From the NCBI GenBank assembly GCA_937129385.1, contig CAKZNC010000022.1, forward strand, positions 1 to 37,221: a DNA stretch of 37,221 bases. Direction: 5' to 3'. Of the stretch, positions 8,506-14,870 are shown piece after piece (the first letter of the stretch is position 1; each line of letters begins with the position of its first letter). A program made the translations under genes and the position numbers. The notes beneath the pieces were generated by a model. That model was not told the DNA's origin. It saw only the letters and a list, made by a program, of their open reading frames with translations, and did not search any database. The stretch comes from an uncultured Bacteroidota bacterium (GTDB lineage Bacteria > Bacteroidota > Bacteroidia > Bacteroidales > GCA-2748055).

Positions 8506-9325
8506 GTACGACCCCCCATTTTTTTCTGATCAGATCCCTGAGATGATCCAGTTCCGCAGATATCGATTCCAGGTCTTCAAAATTATAGTCTCTTTCAAGC
8601 AGCACCGGAACCGGTTCCATTCTGTCGATGGTATATTCGAAAAGGTCGTATACCGGATCGATGATCGGTCGACCATGTGTGTCAATGATCAGGTCCTTTT
8701 CCACCTTTTCATGCCCGGCCATGTGAATGTACTCCACCCTATCAAGTGGCATGTTGTCAATAAAACTTCGTGCATCATACCCATGATTGAAGGCATTTAC
8801 ATAGACATTATTGACATCCAGCAGCAGGCGGCAGTCAGATTTTTCGACAATAGAACAGATGAAATCTGTTTCAGACATCTCAGCGGCCACCGGTGTATAA
8901 TAAGATACATTCTCAATTGCAATCCGGCGTCCAAGTGCTTCCTGAACGCGCATGATCCTTTCCGAAACGTGGTCAACGGCATCTTTCCTGAACGGAATTG
9001 GAAGCAGATCATACAGATGTGCATTTTTTGACTTCGTATAACTAAGGTGCTCCGAATAGATCTGTACCTGGTTCTCATCCAGAAAAGCTTTCAGTTCACT
9101 GACAAAATCCCAGTCAAGTTCTTCCGGGCTCCCGAGTGACAAAGAGAGTCCATGGCATGTGACAGGGTATTTCGAAACCGCCTTTTCCCTGATCCTGTTC
9201 CAGTAGCCTCCGATCCCCATCCAGTTTTCGGGGGCAAATTCAATGAAATCGGGACGTATCGGCTCAGAATCAATGATTTCATTTGCAATGTCCCTGCGAA
9301 GTCCTATTCCTACCTTTCCTTTCAT
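8480..9325 (-). CDS. hvfB: MNIO (DUF692) multinuclear iron enzyme, HvfB-like
   Basis: 281 residues, the usual length for DUF692 TIM-barrel enzymes. Likely iron ligands and conserved motifs are present: H58 (TCHGLSLSLG), H93 (SEHLSYT), E138-N139 (IENVSYYT), D170 and N173 (LLLDVNN), H181 (NAFNHG), H201/H205 (HMAGHE), D215/H217 (DTHG) and E244 (LLERDYNF). MNIOs use O2 and a multi-iron centre to rewrite Cys residues in ribosomal peptides. HvfB from Haemophilus acts on Cys in EGKCG motifs, giving copper-binding heterocycles. It lies just downstream of an EGKCG precursor and overlaps hvfC, so the same role is inferred here. No signal peptide: cytoplasmic, acting before export. Confidence 0.92.
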   Translation of the reverse strand: MKGKVGIGLRRDIANEIIDSEPIRPDFIEFAPENWMGIGGYWNRIREKAVSKYPVTCHGLSLSLGSPEELDWDFVSELKAFLDENQVQIYSEHLSYTKSKNAHLYDLLPIPFRKDAVDHVSERIMRVQEALGRRIAIENVSYYTPVAAEMSETDFICSIVEKSDCRLLLDVNNVYVNAFNHGYDARSFIDNMPLDRVEYIHMAGHEKVEKDLIIDTHGRPIIDPVYDLFEYTIDRMEPVPVLLERDYNFEDLESISAELDHLRDLIRKKWGVVHEAAQGNA

Positions 9326-9343
9326 GGTGTTATTTTTTGAAGG

Positions 9344-9390
9344 ACCGCGGTTGTGCCGGCAGCAGAACCGCTCCGTTGCACAACCACGGT
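9344..9390 (-). promoter_or_regulatory. Stem-loop between hvfA and hvfB
   Basis: On the transcribed (minus) strand, 9390-9378 pairs with 9356-9344 over 13 bp with one G-U wobble, enclosing a GC-rich 21-base loop that can fold further. There is no following T-run (the next bases are A-rich), so it is not an ordinary terminator. Its place between precursor and enzyme genes suggests partial attenuation, or RNA processing and protection that keeps the precursor mRNA in excess. Confidence 0.6.
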
Positions 9391-9413
9391 AATATTGAAT
9401 TGTGATTCAATGA

Positions 9414-9836
9414 TCAGCCACATTTTCCTTCACCACATTTTCCCTCACCGCACTTATGCTCGGCTGATTTGCTTTCACCTTCCTTCGCTTCGGTTTTTGC
9501 ATCACCTTTTTTGGCAGATTTTTTATCTCCCTTTTTTGACTTGGCGTCTGCTGACTTCTTATCGGATTTCTTATCGGATTTCTTATCAGCTTTTTTGTCA
9601 CCTTCACCACATTTCCCTTCACCACATTTCATATCACTTACCTTGTAGGCATGAATGGTCCGGGCATCTTTTGTTGCTGCGTTCATCTCAACCAGGTTGC
9701 TGCGCAACTCAGCACCTGAACCCAGGTCATTGTATTCAAGCAGCTGCTCTGCTGGTGTTGCTGCCATTGCTCCTGTCGTCATCACAGCACCTGCCAACAG
9801 TGCTGCGGATTTTAAGATCTTTTTCTCTTTTTTCAT
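9414..9836 (-). CDS. hvfA: HvfA-like Cys-rich RiPP precursor (bufferin-type)
   Basis: 140-residue predicted precursor of a modified, probably copper-binding, exported peptide. It has a Sec-type signal (residues ~1-25, ending GAMA-ATPAEQ) and a ~40-residue segment (LEYNDLGSGAELRSNLVE). Two Cys clusters follow: residues 70-78 (KCGEGKCGE; C71, C76) and 128-140 (KCGEGKCGEGKCG; C129, C134, C139). They are separated by ~50 residues made almost only of Lys, Asp, Ser, Ala, Gly and Glu with KKSD repeats. EGKCG occurs three times, with variants DMKCG and EHKCG. EGKCG is the substrate motif of HvfA-type peptides, and the next genes are MNIO, DUF2063 and DoxX. The long linker with two clusters is unusual. 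The modification state is inferred from homology only. Confidence 0.88.
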   Translation of the reverse strand: MKKEKKILKSAALLAGAVMTTGAMAATPAEQLLEYNDLGSGAELRSNLVEMNAATKDARTIHAYKVSDMKCGEGKCGEGDKKADKKSDKKSDKKSADAKSKKGDKKSAKKGDAKTEAKEGESKSAEHKCGEGKCGEGKCG

Positions 9837-9876
9837 GATATTGAATTATTTTGATTAAAAATATGCTGATTAATTG

Positions 9877-9902
9877 GTCGGAAGACGGAGGGAATTCCTT
9901 AC
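9877..9902 (-). promoter_or_regulatory. Candidate ECF-type promoter of hvfA
   Basis: On the minus strand GTAAGG (9902-9897) and CGAC (9880-9877) are separated by exactly 16 bases, about 40 bases before the hvfA ATG. The layout resembles the GTAACC-N16-CGAA type described for the SigF ECF factor that controls bufferin genes in Caulobacter. A second reading uses the nearby CGTCT. No similar element is seen before the sigma gene itself. Suggestive only. Confidence 0.35.
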
Positions 9903-9921
9903 AAAGAAATTTTCTCTTCCT

Positions 9922-10230
9922 TTATTTCCCGGTCATCTCCTTTTCCACGGTCTCTTTCATGGAGGTCCTGGTTTCGTCCGTCAACATATGGACCACGGTT
10001 CCATCGGTGTATTGGTTCTTGTAGCGGTAAACCATGTGCTGCAGGTCATTGATCTGGCTTGCATATTGCCTGCACACAAGACAGGTCACCAGGTGGATCC
10101 TGAGGCCGATCTTTTCCCTGCAGTTCAGTTTTGTTTCCTTGGATTTCGAGACCAGGTAGCCTGCTTTGTCACAACTGATCATTTTTTCGACCATGTACAC
10201 TTTCATCCTTTGTCCCACGTTCATTGACAT
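9922..10230 (-). CDS. Small ZAS-type zinc-finger protein, putative soluble anti-sigma factor
   Basis: 102 residues. It contains the HxxxCxxC motif typical of zinc-binding anti-sigma factors (HLVTCLVC, residues ~48-55), with further Cys upstream at ~20 and ~37 (ISCDKAGYLVSK, LNCREK). There is no membrane helix; the remainder is a polar, Met-rich tail. It starts 3 bases after the sigma stop codon, so the two are co-translated. The first ATG is used; ATGs at codons 3 and 9 are alternatives. A cytoplasmic ZAS protein could sense metal or redox state directly, as RsrA and ChrR do, but that role is inferred from motif and position. Confidence 0.75.
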   Translation of the reverse strand: MSMNVGQRMKVYMVEKMISCDKAGYLVSKSKETKLNCREKIGLRIHLVTCLVCRQYASQINDLQHMVYRYKNQYTDGTVVHMLTDETRTSMKETVEKEMTGK

Positions 10231-10233
10231 GAT

Positions 10234-10821
10234 TTATATCCAGTTTGATTCAATACATCCCCTGAGTTTTAGCCTGGCCCGATGCATCATCACCCACACA
10301 TTTGACGGAGTAATGTCCAGCTCCTTACAGATTTCTTCAGATGTTGCGTCGTCGATCATCTTCATGACAAACACTGCTGCCAGGTTTTCGGGCAATGCGG
10401 CAATACATTTTTCAAGGATCTCCCTCAACTCGTTGTTCTCGACCTCCCCTTCCGGCATCAGCGAATTGGAATGTGGCATCTTCTCCTCTTTCCAGTGTCC
10501 TTTCTTTATGCCATAGTAGTCGAAATAATCATTGTCCTCAAACGAATCGGTGATGTCCTGCAAATTGGATTCCCTGTTGCTGCTGTTCTTCCTGTAAATA
10601 TCGATGATCTTTCGTTTCAGGATGGAGGTCAGCCAGGTCTTTTCCGTACTGTTGCCCCGAAAGGTATGCTGTCCCTTCAGAGCCGACAGGAAAGTTTCCT
10701 GCACTACATCCGCTGCTTTTTCAGGGTCGGACAGGCGCACCACCGCATAATTAAAAAGGTAATCTGCGTATTGATCCACCCATCTCCCGGGATCCAGTTT
10801 ATGTGATTTTCCTTTTGCCAA
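10234..10821 (-). CDS. ECF-type RNA polymerase sigma factor
   Basis: 195 residues. Region 2 lies at ~15-85 (DYLFNYAVVRLSDPEKAADVVQETFLSALKG, then FRGNSTEKTWLTSILKRKIIDIYRK) and region 4 at ~130-190 (ALPENLAAVFVMKMIDDATSEEICKELDITPSNVWVMMHRARLKLRGCIE). The only plausible start is TTG, preceded by AGGAAG; no ATG is available before region 2. The interdomain segment (~95-125) is acidic and relatively long. It sits directly upstream of a ZAS protein and the hvf-like genes on the same strand, so it likely controls that cassette. The signal is unknown; copper or oxidative stress would fit the targets. Confidence 0.9.
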   Translation of the reverse strand: MAKGKSHKLDPGRWVDQYADYLFNYAVVRLSDPEKAADVVQETFLSALKGQHTFRGNSTEKTWLTSILKRKIIDIYRKNSSNRESNLQDITDSFEDNDYFDYYGIKKGHWKEEKMPHSNSLMPEGEVENNELREILEKCIAALPENLAAVFVMKMIDDATSEEICKELDITPSNVWVMMHRARLKLRGCIESNWI

Positions 10822-10867
10822 ACTTCCTGCTTTGCTGCCTAAAGATATGGAAATAAACAGAACAAAA

Positions 10868-10903
10868 TCACCCCCGACATCTCCGACAGGAGCGCGGGGG
10901 TGA
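10868..10903 (-). terminator. Terminator after the Gfo/Idh/MocA gene
   Basis: TCACCCCCG (10868-10876) pairs with CGGGGGTGA (10895-10903), and an inner CTCC/GGAG stem closes a 4-base loop. On the minus strand it is followed by ATTTTGTT. It separates the oxidoreductase gene from the sigma factor gene, so the hvf-like unit must have its own promoter within the ~50 bases before 10821. Confidence 0.75.
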
Positions 10904-10942
10904 AAATTATGGTGCGATTGCTTTGTATTGTATGCTTACCGT

Positions 10943-12295
10943 CTATTCTTCGGCAGCCTCTCCGGGTACCGGAACATCTTTCGGAACATTGTTCACAGGT
11001 CCGAGGTCATATACATCCGGCTGGTAATGAAGTTCTGAGTTCATCATCTCATCCCACGTGGTCTCTTTACCAGTATAGGCTGATATCCGTCCCATGATGG
11101 CAGTCAGCGTAGAGGTCGCTACATTTTCTGCCTCATTGATCGGTTCATTTTTACGAATTGCATTCACCAGGTCAACGTGTTCCTGGTCGTAGGGAGAATT
11201 GTACTTCTCAGCAAGCGCGGCCTTCTCCTCATCTGTTCCCGGCCATGGATTATCGGTCTCGGCAATCAGCGTACCGTCGTTCATATACAGGCTCCTTGAA
11301 CAGTTGGTATACCCCTTGGTACCCCTGACAAATTCAGAAACATTTCCATGGGTCCCGTTGATCTGCCGACACATGGAATGCATATGGGTCTGATCTTCAT
11401 AAATAAAGTCCACGGAGAAATTATCATACTGGTCACCCGTGACCCTACGCTGCCTTGAGCCGTATCCGACAGCCTTGACAGGATGTTCACCACCTTTGAA
11501 CCAGTTGACTACGTCGATATTGTGGACATGCTGTTCAACGATGTGGTCACCGGAGAGCCACATCCAGTTGACCCAGTTTCTGACCATTGCCTCCATCTCC
11601 GACCATGCGGGATCCGGATTGACATGCCATAGTTTGTTCTGGTCCCAGTAAGCATAACCGGCGACGAAATCACCGATGGTTCCTGCCTTGATGTGTTCGT
11701 ACACCTCCAGGTAGTTCCACTGGTGACGACGCTGTGTCCCTGCCACCACGCTGAGGCCCATGGATTCGGCCTGTTTACCGGCGACGATGATCCTGCGAGC
11801 GCCAACGGGGTCAACAGCTACCGGCTTCTCCATGAATACATTTTTACGCGCCTTGATCGCGGCTTCGAACTGCATAGGGCGGAAATGCGGGGGAGTGGCC
11901 AGGATCACGTAATTGATATCTTCAGAAAGAACTTTCTCGAAAGCGTCGAATCCCAGGTAACACTTTTCGTCGGCAATCTCAACGCCCTTCTGATCTTTCA
12001 GCTTTTTCCGGAAATTATCGATCTTGTCCTGGAAGAGATCAGCAATTGCCACGATCTCCAGTCCTTCGCCTGCATTCAGAAAGTTCATTGCAGCTCCTGT
12101 TCCACGTCCACCGCATCCGATCAGACCGGCTTTGATGGGCGCCCCGTTCTCTGCCTTCAGCGGCGGGGGAACGAAAGATACTTTGGGTGTTTTTTCTGAA
12201 CATGAGGCCGCCAGTCCGGCTGCGCCAATCACTCCTGCAGCTCCCAGTGCCGTGGTGCCGAGGAAATTTCTTCTTGAAACTGATTTCTTTTCCAT
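10943..12295 (-). CDS. Gfo/Idh/MocA-family oxidoreductase, Tat-exported
   Basis: 450 residues. The N-terminus carries a twin-arginine signal (SRRNFLG) with a lipobox-like LAASC, so it is probably exported folded with its nicotinamide cofactor and lipid-anchored. The Rossmann fold has GLIGCGGRGTGAAMNFL (~54-70). The family's EKPVAVDPVGARRIIVAGKQA motif follows at ~155-175, with further conserved segments such as WNYLEVYEHIKAGTIGD and GDHIVEQHVHNIDVVNWF (catalytic-type His). Exported members act on sugars or glycosides, for example by oxidoreduction; the substrate here is unknown. It begins 5 bases after the tetrahaem-SUMF1 gene, so the two form an operon, ending at the terminator at 10868-10903. 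Confidence 0.92.
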   Translation of the reverse strand: MEKKSVSRRNFLGTTALGAAGVIGAAGLAASCSEKTPKVSFVPPPLKAENGAPIKAGLIGCGGRGTGAAMNFLNAGEGLEIVAIADLFQDKIDNFRKKLKDQKGVEIADEKCYLGFDAFEKVLSEDINYVILATPPHFRPMQFEAAIKARKNVFMEKPVAVDPVGARRIIVAGKQAESMGLSVVAGTQRRHQWNYLEVYEHIKAGTIGDFVAGYAYWDQNKLWHVNPDPAWSEMEAMVRNWVNWMWLSGDHIVEQHVHNIDVVNWFKGGEHPVKAVGYGSRQRRVTGDQYDNFSVDFIYEDQTHMHSMCRQINGTHGNVSEFVRGTKGYTNCSRSLYMNDGTLIAETDNPWPGTDEEKAALAEKYNSPYDQEHVDLVNAIRKNEPINEAENVATSTLTAIMGRISAYTGKETTWDEMMNSELHYQPDVYDLGPVNNVPKDVPVPGEAAEE

Positions 12296-12300
12296 TGGTA

Positions 12301-13815
12301 TTATTTAGTAGTTAATAATTGGTCTGCTTCGCAAACTACCCTGAATCCCACGTGGTAACAATCTGAGTACCACCAGATACTTTTGGGTATCTGTGGATCT
12401 GTCCGGAGCCAGTTGTCATGGTTCGTCCTGTTCCTGTCTGAGATCCTCAGTTCAGCAGCATTGCTCAGGAATGAACCTCCCCTGATCACGTGCTCTTCAC
12501 CTCCTGCTGTCACAATTGGGTTGCTGACCGGACCCGGGAATTGGTCGTACGCATTTGCAAGATAGATATCCTGACAGAATTCTGCCACGTTTCCAAGCAT
12601 ATTTTTAAGTCCGTATGGATTTTCCTGCACTTTCCCCGGTGTTTGTGACCTCCCCCCCGAATTTTCACTGTAGATGACATAGGAGTTGATCACACTGGTA
12701 TCGATGCCGAACAGCCTGGCACGCAATCCTTCATCTGCATAATCCTTCACATCCCCCTCAAAAAAGTAGGCGCCGGTTGTGCCGCCCCTGGCAGCATATT
12801 CCCATTCAGCTTCCGTTGGGAGCCTGTATTTTTTACCTGTGACGACCGACAGCCATTCACAGTATTTCTCTGCCGCATAATAGGTCATTGTGATCGCCGG
12901 GCGTTTCCCTTTCCCCCATCCCTGGTCGGGATTGCCATAGGGCGGCGTTGCTCCTGAGAGTCCGTCCACTCCTTCCAGCATACCAATATCCGTGGTCCTG
13001 CCCTCCCCTGCGGTCTGCGCATACCAGGTCAGGAATTCATCCCAGGTCACCTCAACCTCCCCGATAAAATAGTTGTCCAGGGTCACTTTGCGGGCGGGAT
13101 GCTCGTCCTGTTCAGCATACTTATCCCCTTCATCAGCTCCCATAGTAAAGGTGCCGCCGGGTATTGCAATCATTTTAAAACTTACAGCTGACAGGGGGAT
13201 GGTTTCGGTGAAGTCGTCGAATGCTGTGACAACTGCAGGTTCTTCGTAGAGGGTATCCGGCAGCTGATCTTTTGTTCCGAACTCCACATTTGCAGCATGG
13301 ATCACATTTTTGTTGTAGTGCCCCGCGTCGATGTGACATTTGATACAGGCCACTGCACCTTCCTGCTGCTCATAATAGAGGTGGGCATCCATCCCTTCGT
13401 GGGTGATCTCCAGCGGGAAGAGATTCTGATGACAGTGCACACATGAGATATCCTTTGTGAAATGTACAGCATTCTCCGGCCTTGACTTCAATTCCCAGTT
13501 GATCTCCGACGAATCCTTGAAGATGGCACCATACACATCCCTCAGTCCGGTTGCGATCTTAGCAGGCAGATACCCTTCGCCCTTCGGCGGAAGGTGACAT
13601 TCCACGCAATGCACGATGGTTCCGGATGCAGTGTTGTAGTGCACCGATTGTTTCCAGGTGGTGGTTGAATGTGGATGGAAATGGCACTTGTTGCAAAATT
13701 CATCTGTGGAGGTGATCTCCACAACCTTATTGAACCCCGAAAGGAGGAGTCCGCCTGCAATAATTCCTGCAAGAAGTGTCAGGATCTGTATTCGCCTGTA
13801 GTTTTTTGCCGACAT
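12301..13815 (-). CDS. NapC/NrfH-like tetrahaem cytochrome fused to a SUMF1-like domain
   Basis: 504 residues. An N-terminal membrane anchor (~10-28) is followed by four CxxCH haem sites at C41 (CNKCH), C70 (CVECH), C125 (CVHCH) and C157 (CIKCH), the layout of NapC/NirT/NrfH quinol-oxidising cytochromes. From ~205 to the end runs a formylglycine-generating-enzyme-like fold (IPGGTFTMGADEGD, EVEVTWDEF, RLPTEAEWEYAARGG, GLKNMLGNVAEFCQD, VIRGGSFLSNAAELR, VGFRVVCE). The catalytic Cys pair of true FGE is not evident, so this domain is probably a binding or scaffold module, as in GldJ/GldK. It likely passes electrons from the quinone pool to a periplasmic partner, perhaps linked to the co-transcribed Gfo/Idh/MocA enzyme. 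That link is inference. Confidence 0.9.
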   Translation of the reverse strand: MSAKNYRRIQILTLLAGIIAGGLLLSGFNKVVEITSTDEFCNKCHFHPHSTTTWKQSVHYNTASGTIVHCVECHLPPKGEGYLPAKIATGLRDVYGAIFKDSSEINWELKSRPENAVHFTKDISCVHCHQNLFPLEITHEGMDAHLYYEQQEGAVACIKCHIDAGHYNKNVIHAANVEFGTKDQLPDTLYEEPAVVTAFDDFTETIPLSAVSFKMIAIPGGTFTMGADEGDKYAEQDEHPARKVTLDNYFIGEVEVTWDEFLTWYAQTAGEGRTTDIGMLEGVDGLSGATPPYGNPDQGWGKGKRPAITMTYYAAEKYCEWLSVVTGKKYRLPTEAEWEYAARGGTTGAYFFEGDVKDYADEGLRARLFGIDTSVINSYVIYSENSGGRSQTPGKVQENPYGLKNMLGNVAEFCQDIYLANAYDQFPGPVSNPIVTAGGEEHVIRGGSFLSNAAELRISDRNRTNHDNWLRTDPQIPKSIWWYSDCYHVGFRVVCEADQLLTTK

Positions 13816-13919
13816 GTGCTGTTGAGCTGTAATAGAGGTGATAAAGCTAACAAAATAATCAAAAACAGATGCTCCATCAAGTGCTCAATGCCCTTATTTA
13901 TTCCAATTATAAAAGAGCG

Positions 13920-14306
13920 CTACCAGTCGGCATCGGTCCATGCATCGATCACCTTTATGTCGGCTTCAAGAAGATCATACCTGTCCAGCTCATCCCGCCT
14001 GATCCATGCAGACTCGCTGTGTTGTTGCAGTTCGATCTCTCCTGACACGATCTCGCATACGAGGGGAATCAGCCTGATCGATCTGCCAGGATAGGAATGC
14101 ACCTGGGATGTAAGCAATCGGATTGCCCTGACAGCCACATTTAATTCTTCCTGTATCTCTCTGGTGATGCACTGTTCGGGAGTCTCCCCCGGCATGAGCT
14201 TTCCTCCTGGAAATTCCCACAGGCCGGGATGCGGCATTGCAGCGCTCCGCCGGGTAATGAGGATCGTGTCATCCCGTTTTATGATCGCACAGGCTACTTC
14301 AATCAT
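13920..14306 (-). CDS. mutT: MutT-type Nudix hydrolase (8-oxo-dGTP diphosphatase-like)
   Basis: 128 residues, standard MutT length. The Nudix box spans ~35-57 (GKLMPGE, then REIQEELNV), with the usual Gly near its end replaced by Asn. N-terminal VACAIIKRDDTILITRR and PGLWEFPGGK are characteristic of MutT/MTH1-like sanitising enzymes that hydrolyse 8-oxo-dGTP to the monophosphate. Other (d)NTPs cannot be excluded. It is followed 18 bases upstream of its start by the sixA stop, so it may be co-transcribed with sixA and the PhoH gene on the minus strand. Confidence 0.85.
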   Translation of the reverse strand: MIEVACAIIKRDDTILITRRSAAMPHPGLWEFPGGKLMPGETPEQCITREIQEELNVAVRAIRLLTSQVHSYPGRSIRLIPLVCEIVSGEIELQQHSESAWIRRDELDRYDLLEADIKVIDAWTDADW

Positions 14307-14324
14307 TGTAGGCAGGCAGGGAAG

Positions 14325-14819
14325 CTACCTGTAATTCTTCGGGAATTCGAAAATCACATCGGTGACAGTTGCATTGACCAGGTCTGTCCATGAATCAAGC
14401 TCCATGGTTACGACCACTGCACCTGCGGTTGGCACATTGTCAACCGGTTCCTTCATGAACCTGTTTGCAAACTGGGTAAAGCCAGGGTTGTGACCGTAGA
14501 TCGCCACAGAGGTGGTCTCATCTGGTATACCGGAGATCACCCGGAGGATGTCTGAGGACTCGGGCAGGTAAAGGTCATTGCTGATATGGATGTTCTGGTC
14601 GGCCAGCTCCCATGCCCTTGACATGATGATGGCCGTATGGAGTGCCCGGTTGGCCGGACTGCTGTATATTGCCTCCGGCAGAAGCTTTTTCTGCTTCAGT
14701 ATCTCCGCGATCTGACCGGCATCTTTCACTCCCTTTTCAGTGAGCGGCCGGTCGATATCCGCTACAATGGATTCCCAGCTGGATTTGCCATGCCGGATAA
14801 TGAATAATTTACGTTGCAT
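14325..14819 (-). CDS. sixA: SixA-type phosphohistidine phosphatase
   Basis: 164 residues from the ATG at 14819, placed so the protein opens MQRKLFIIRHGKSSW; the longer frame adds nine residues of no family likeness. Histidine-phosphatase-fold signatures are visible: the RHG motif (R9-H10-G11, H10 as phosphate acceptor), DRPLTEKG, and a second catalytic His in VAIYGHNPGF. Short length and the lack of an insert fit SixA, which dephosphorylates His-phosphorylated signalling proteins. The physiological target is unknown. Confidence 0.87.
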   Translation of the reverse strand: MQRKLFIIRHGKSSWESIVADIDRPLTEKGVKDAGQIAEILKQKKLLPEAIYSSPANRALHTAIIMSRAWELADQNIHISNDLYLPESSDILRVISGIPDETTSVAIYGHNPGFTQFANRFMKEPVDNVPTAGAVVVTMELDSWTDLVNATVTDVIFEFPKNYR

Positions 14820-14870
14820 AAGGTACGGTTGGAATTTGCAGTGCAAATATAGAAAACCCGGCTGAAAATA

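Noticed and set aside
12301-13200. SUMF1-like domain as a true formylglycine-generating enzyme
   Set aside because: The catalytic Cys pair is not evident and no sulfatase gene is nearby; the haem fusion suggests a structural role.
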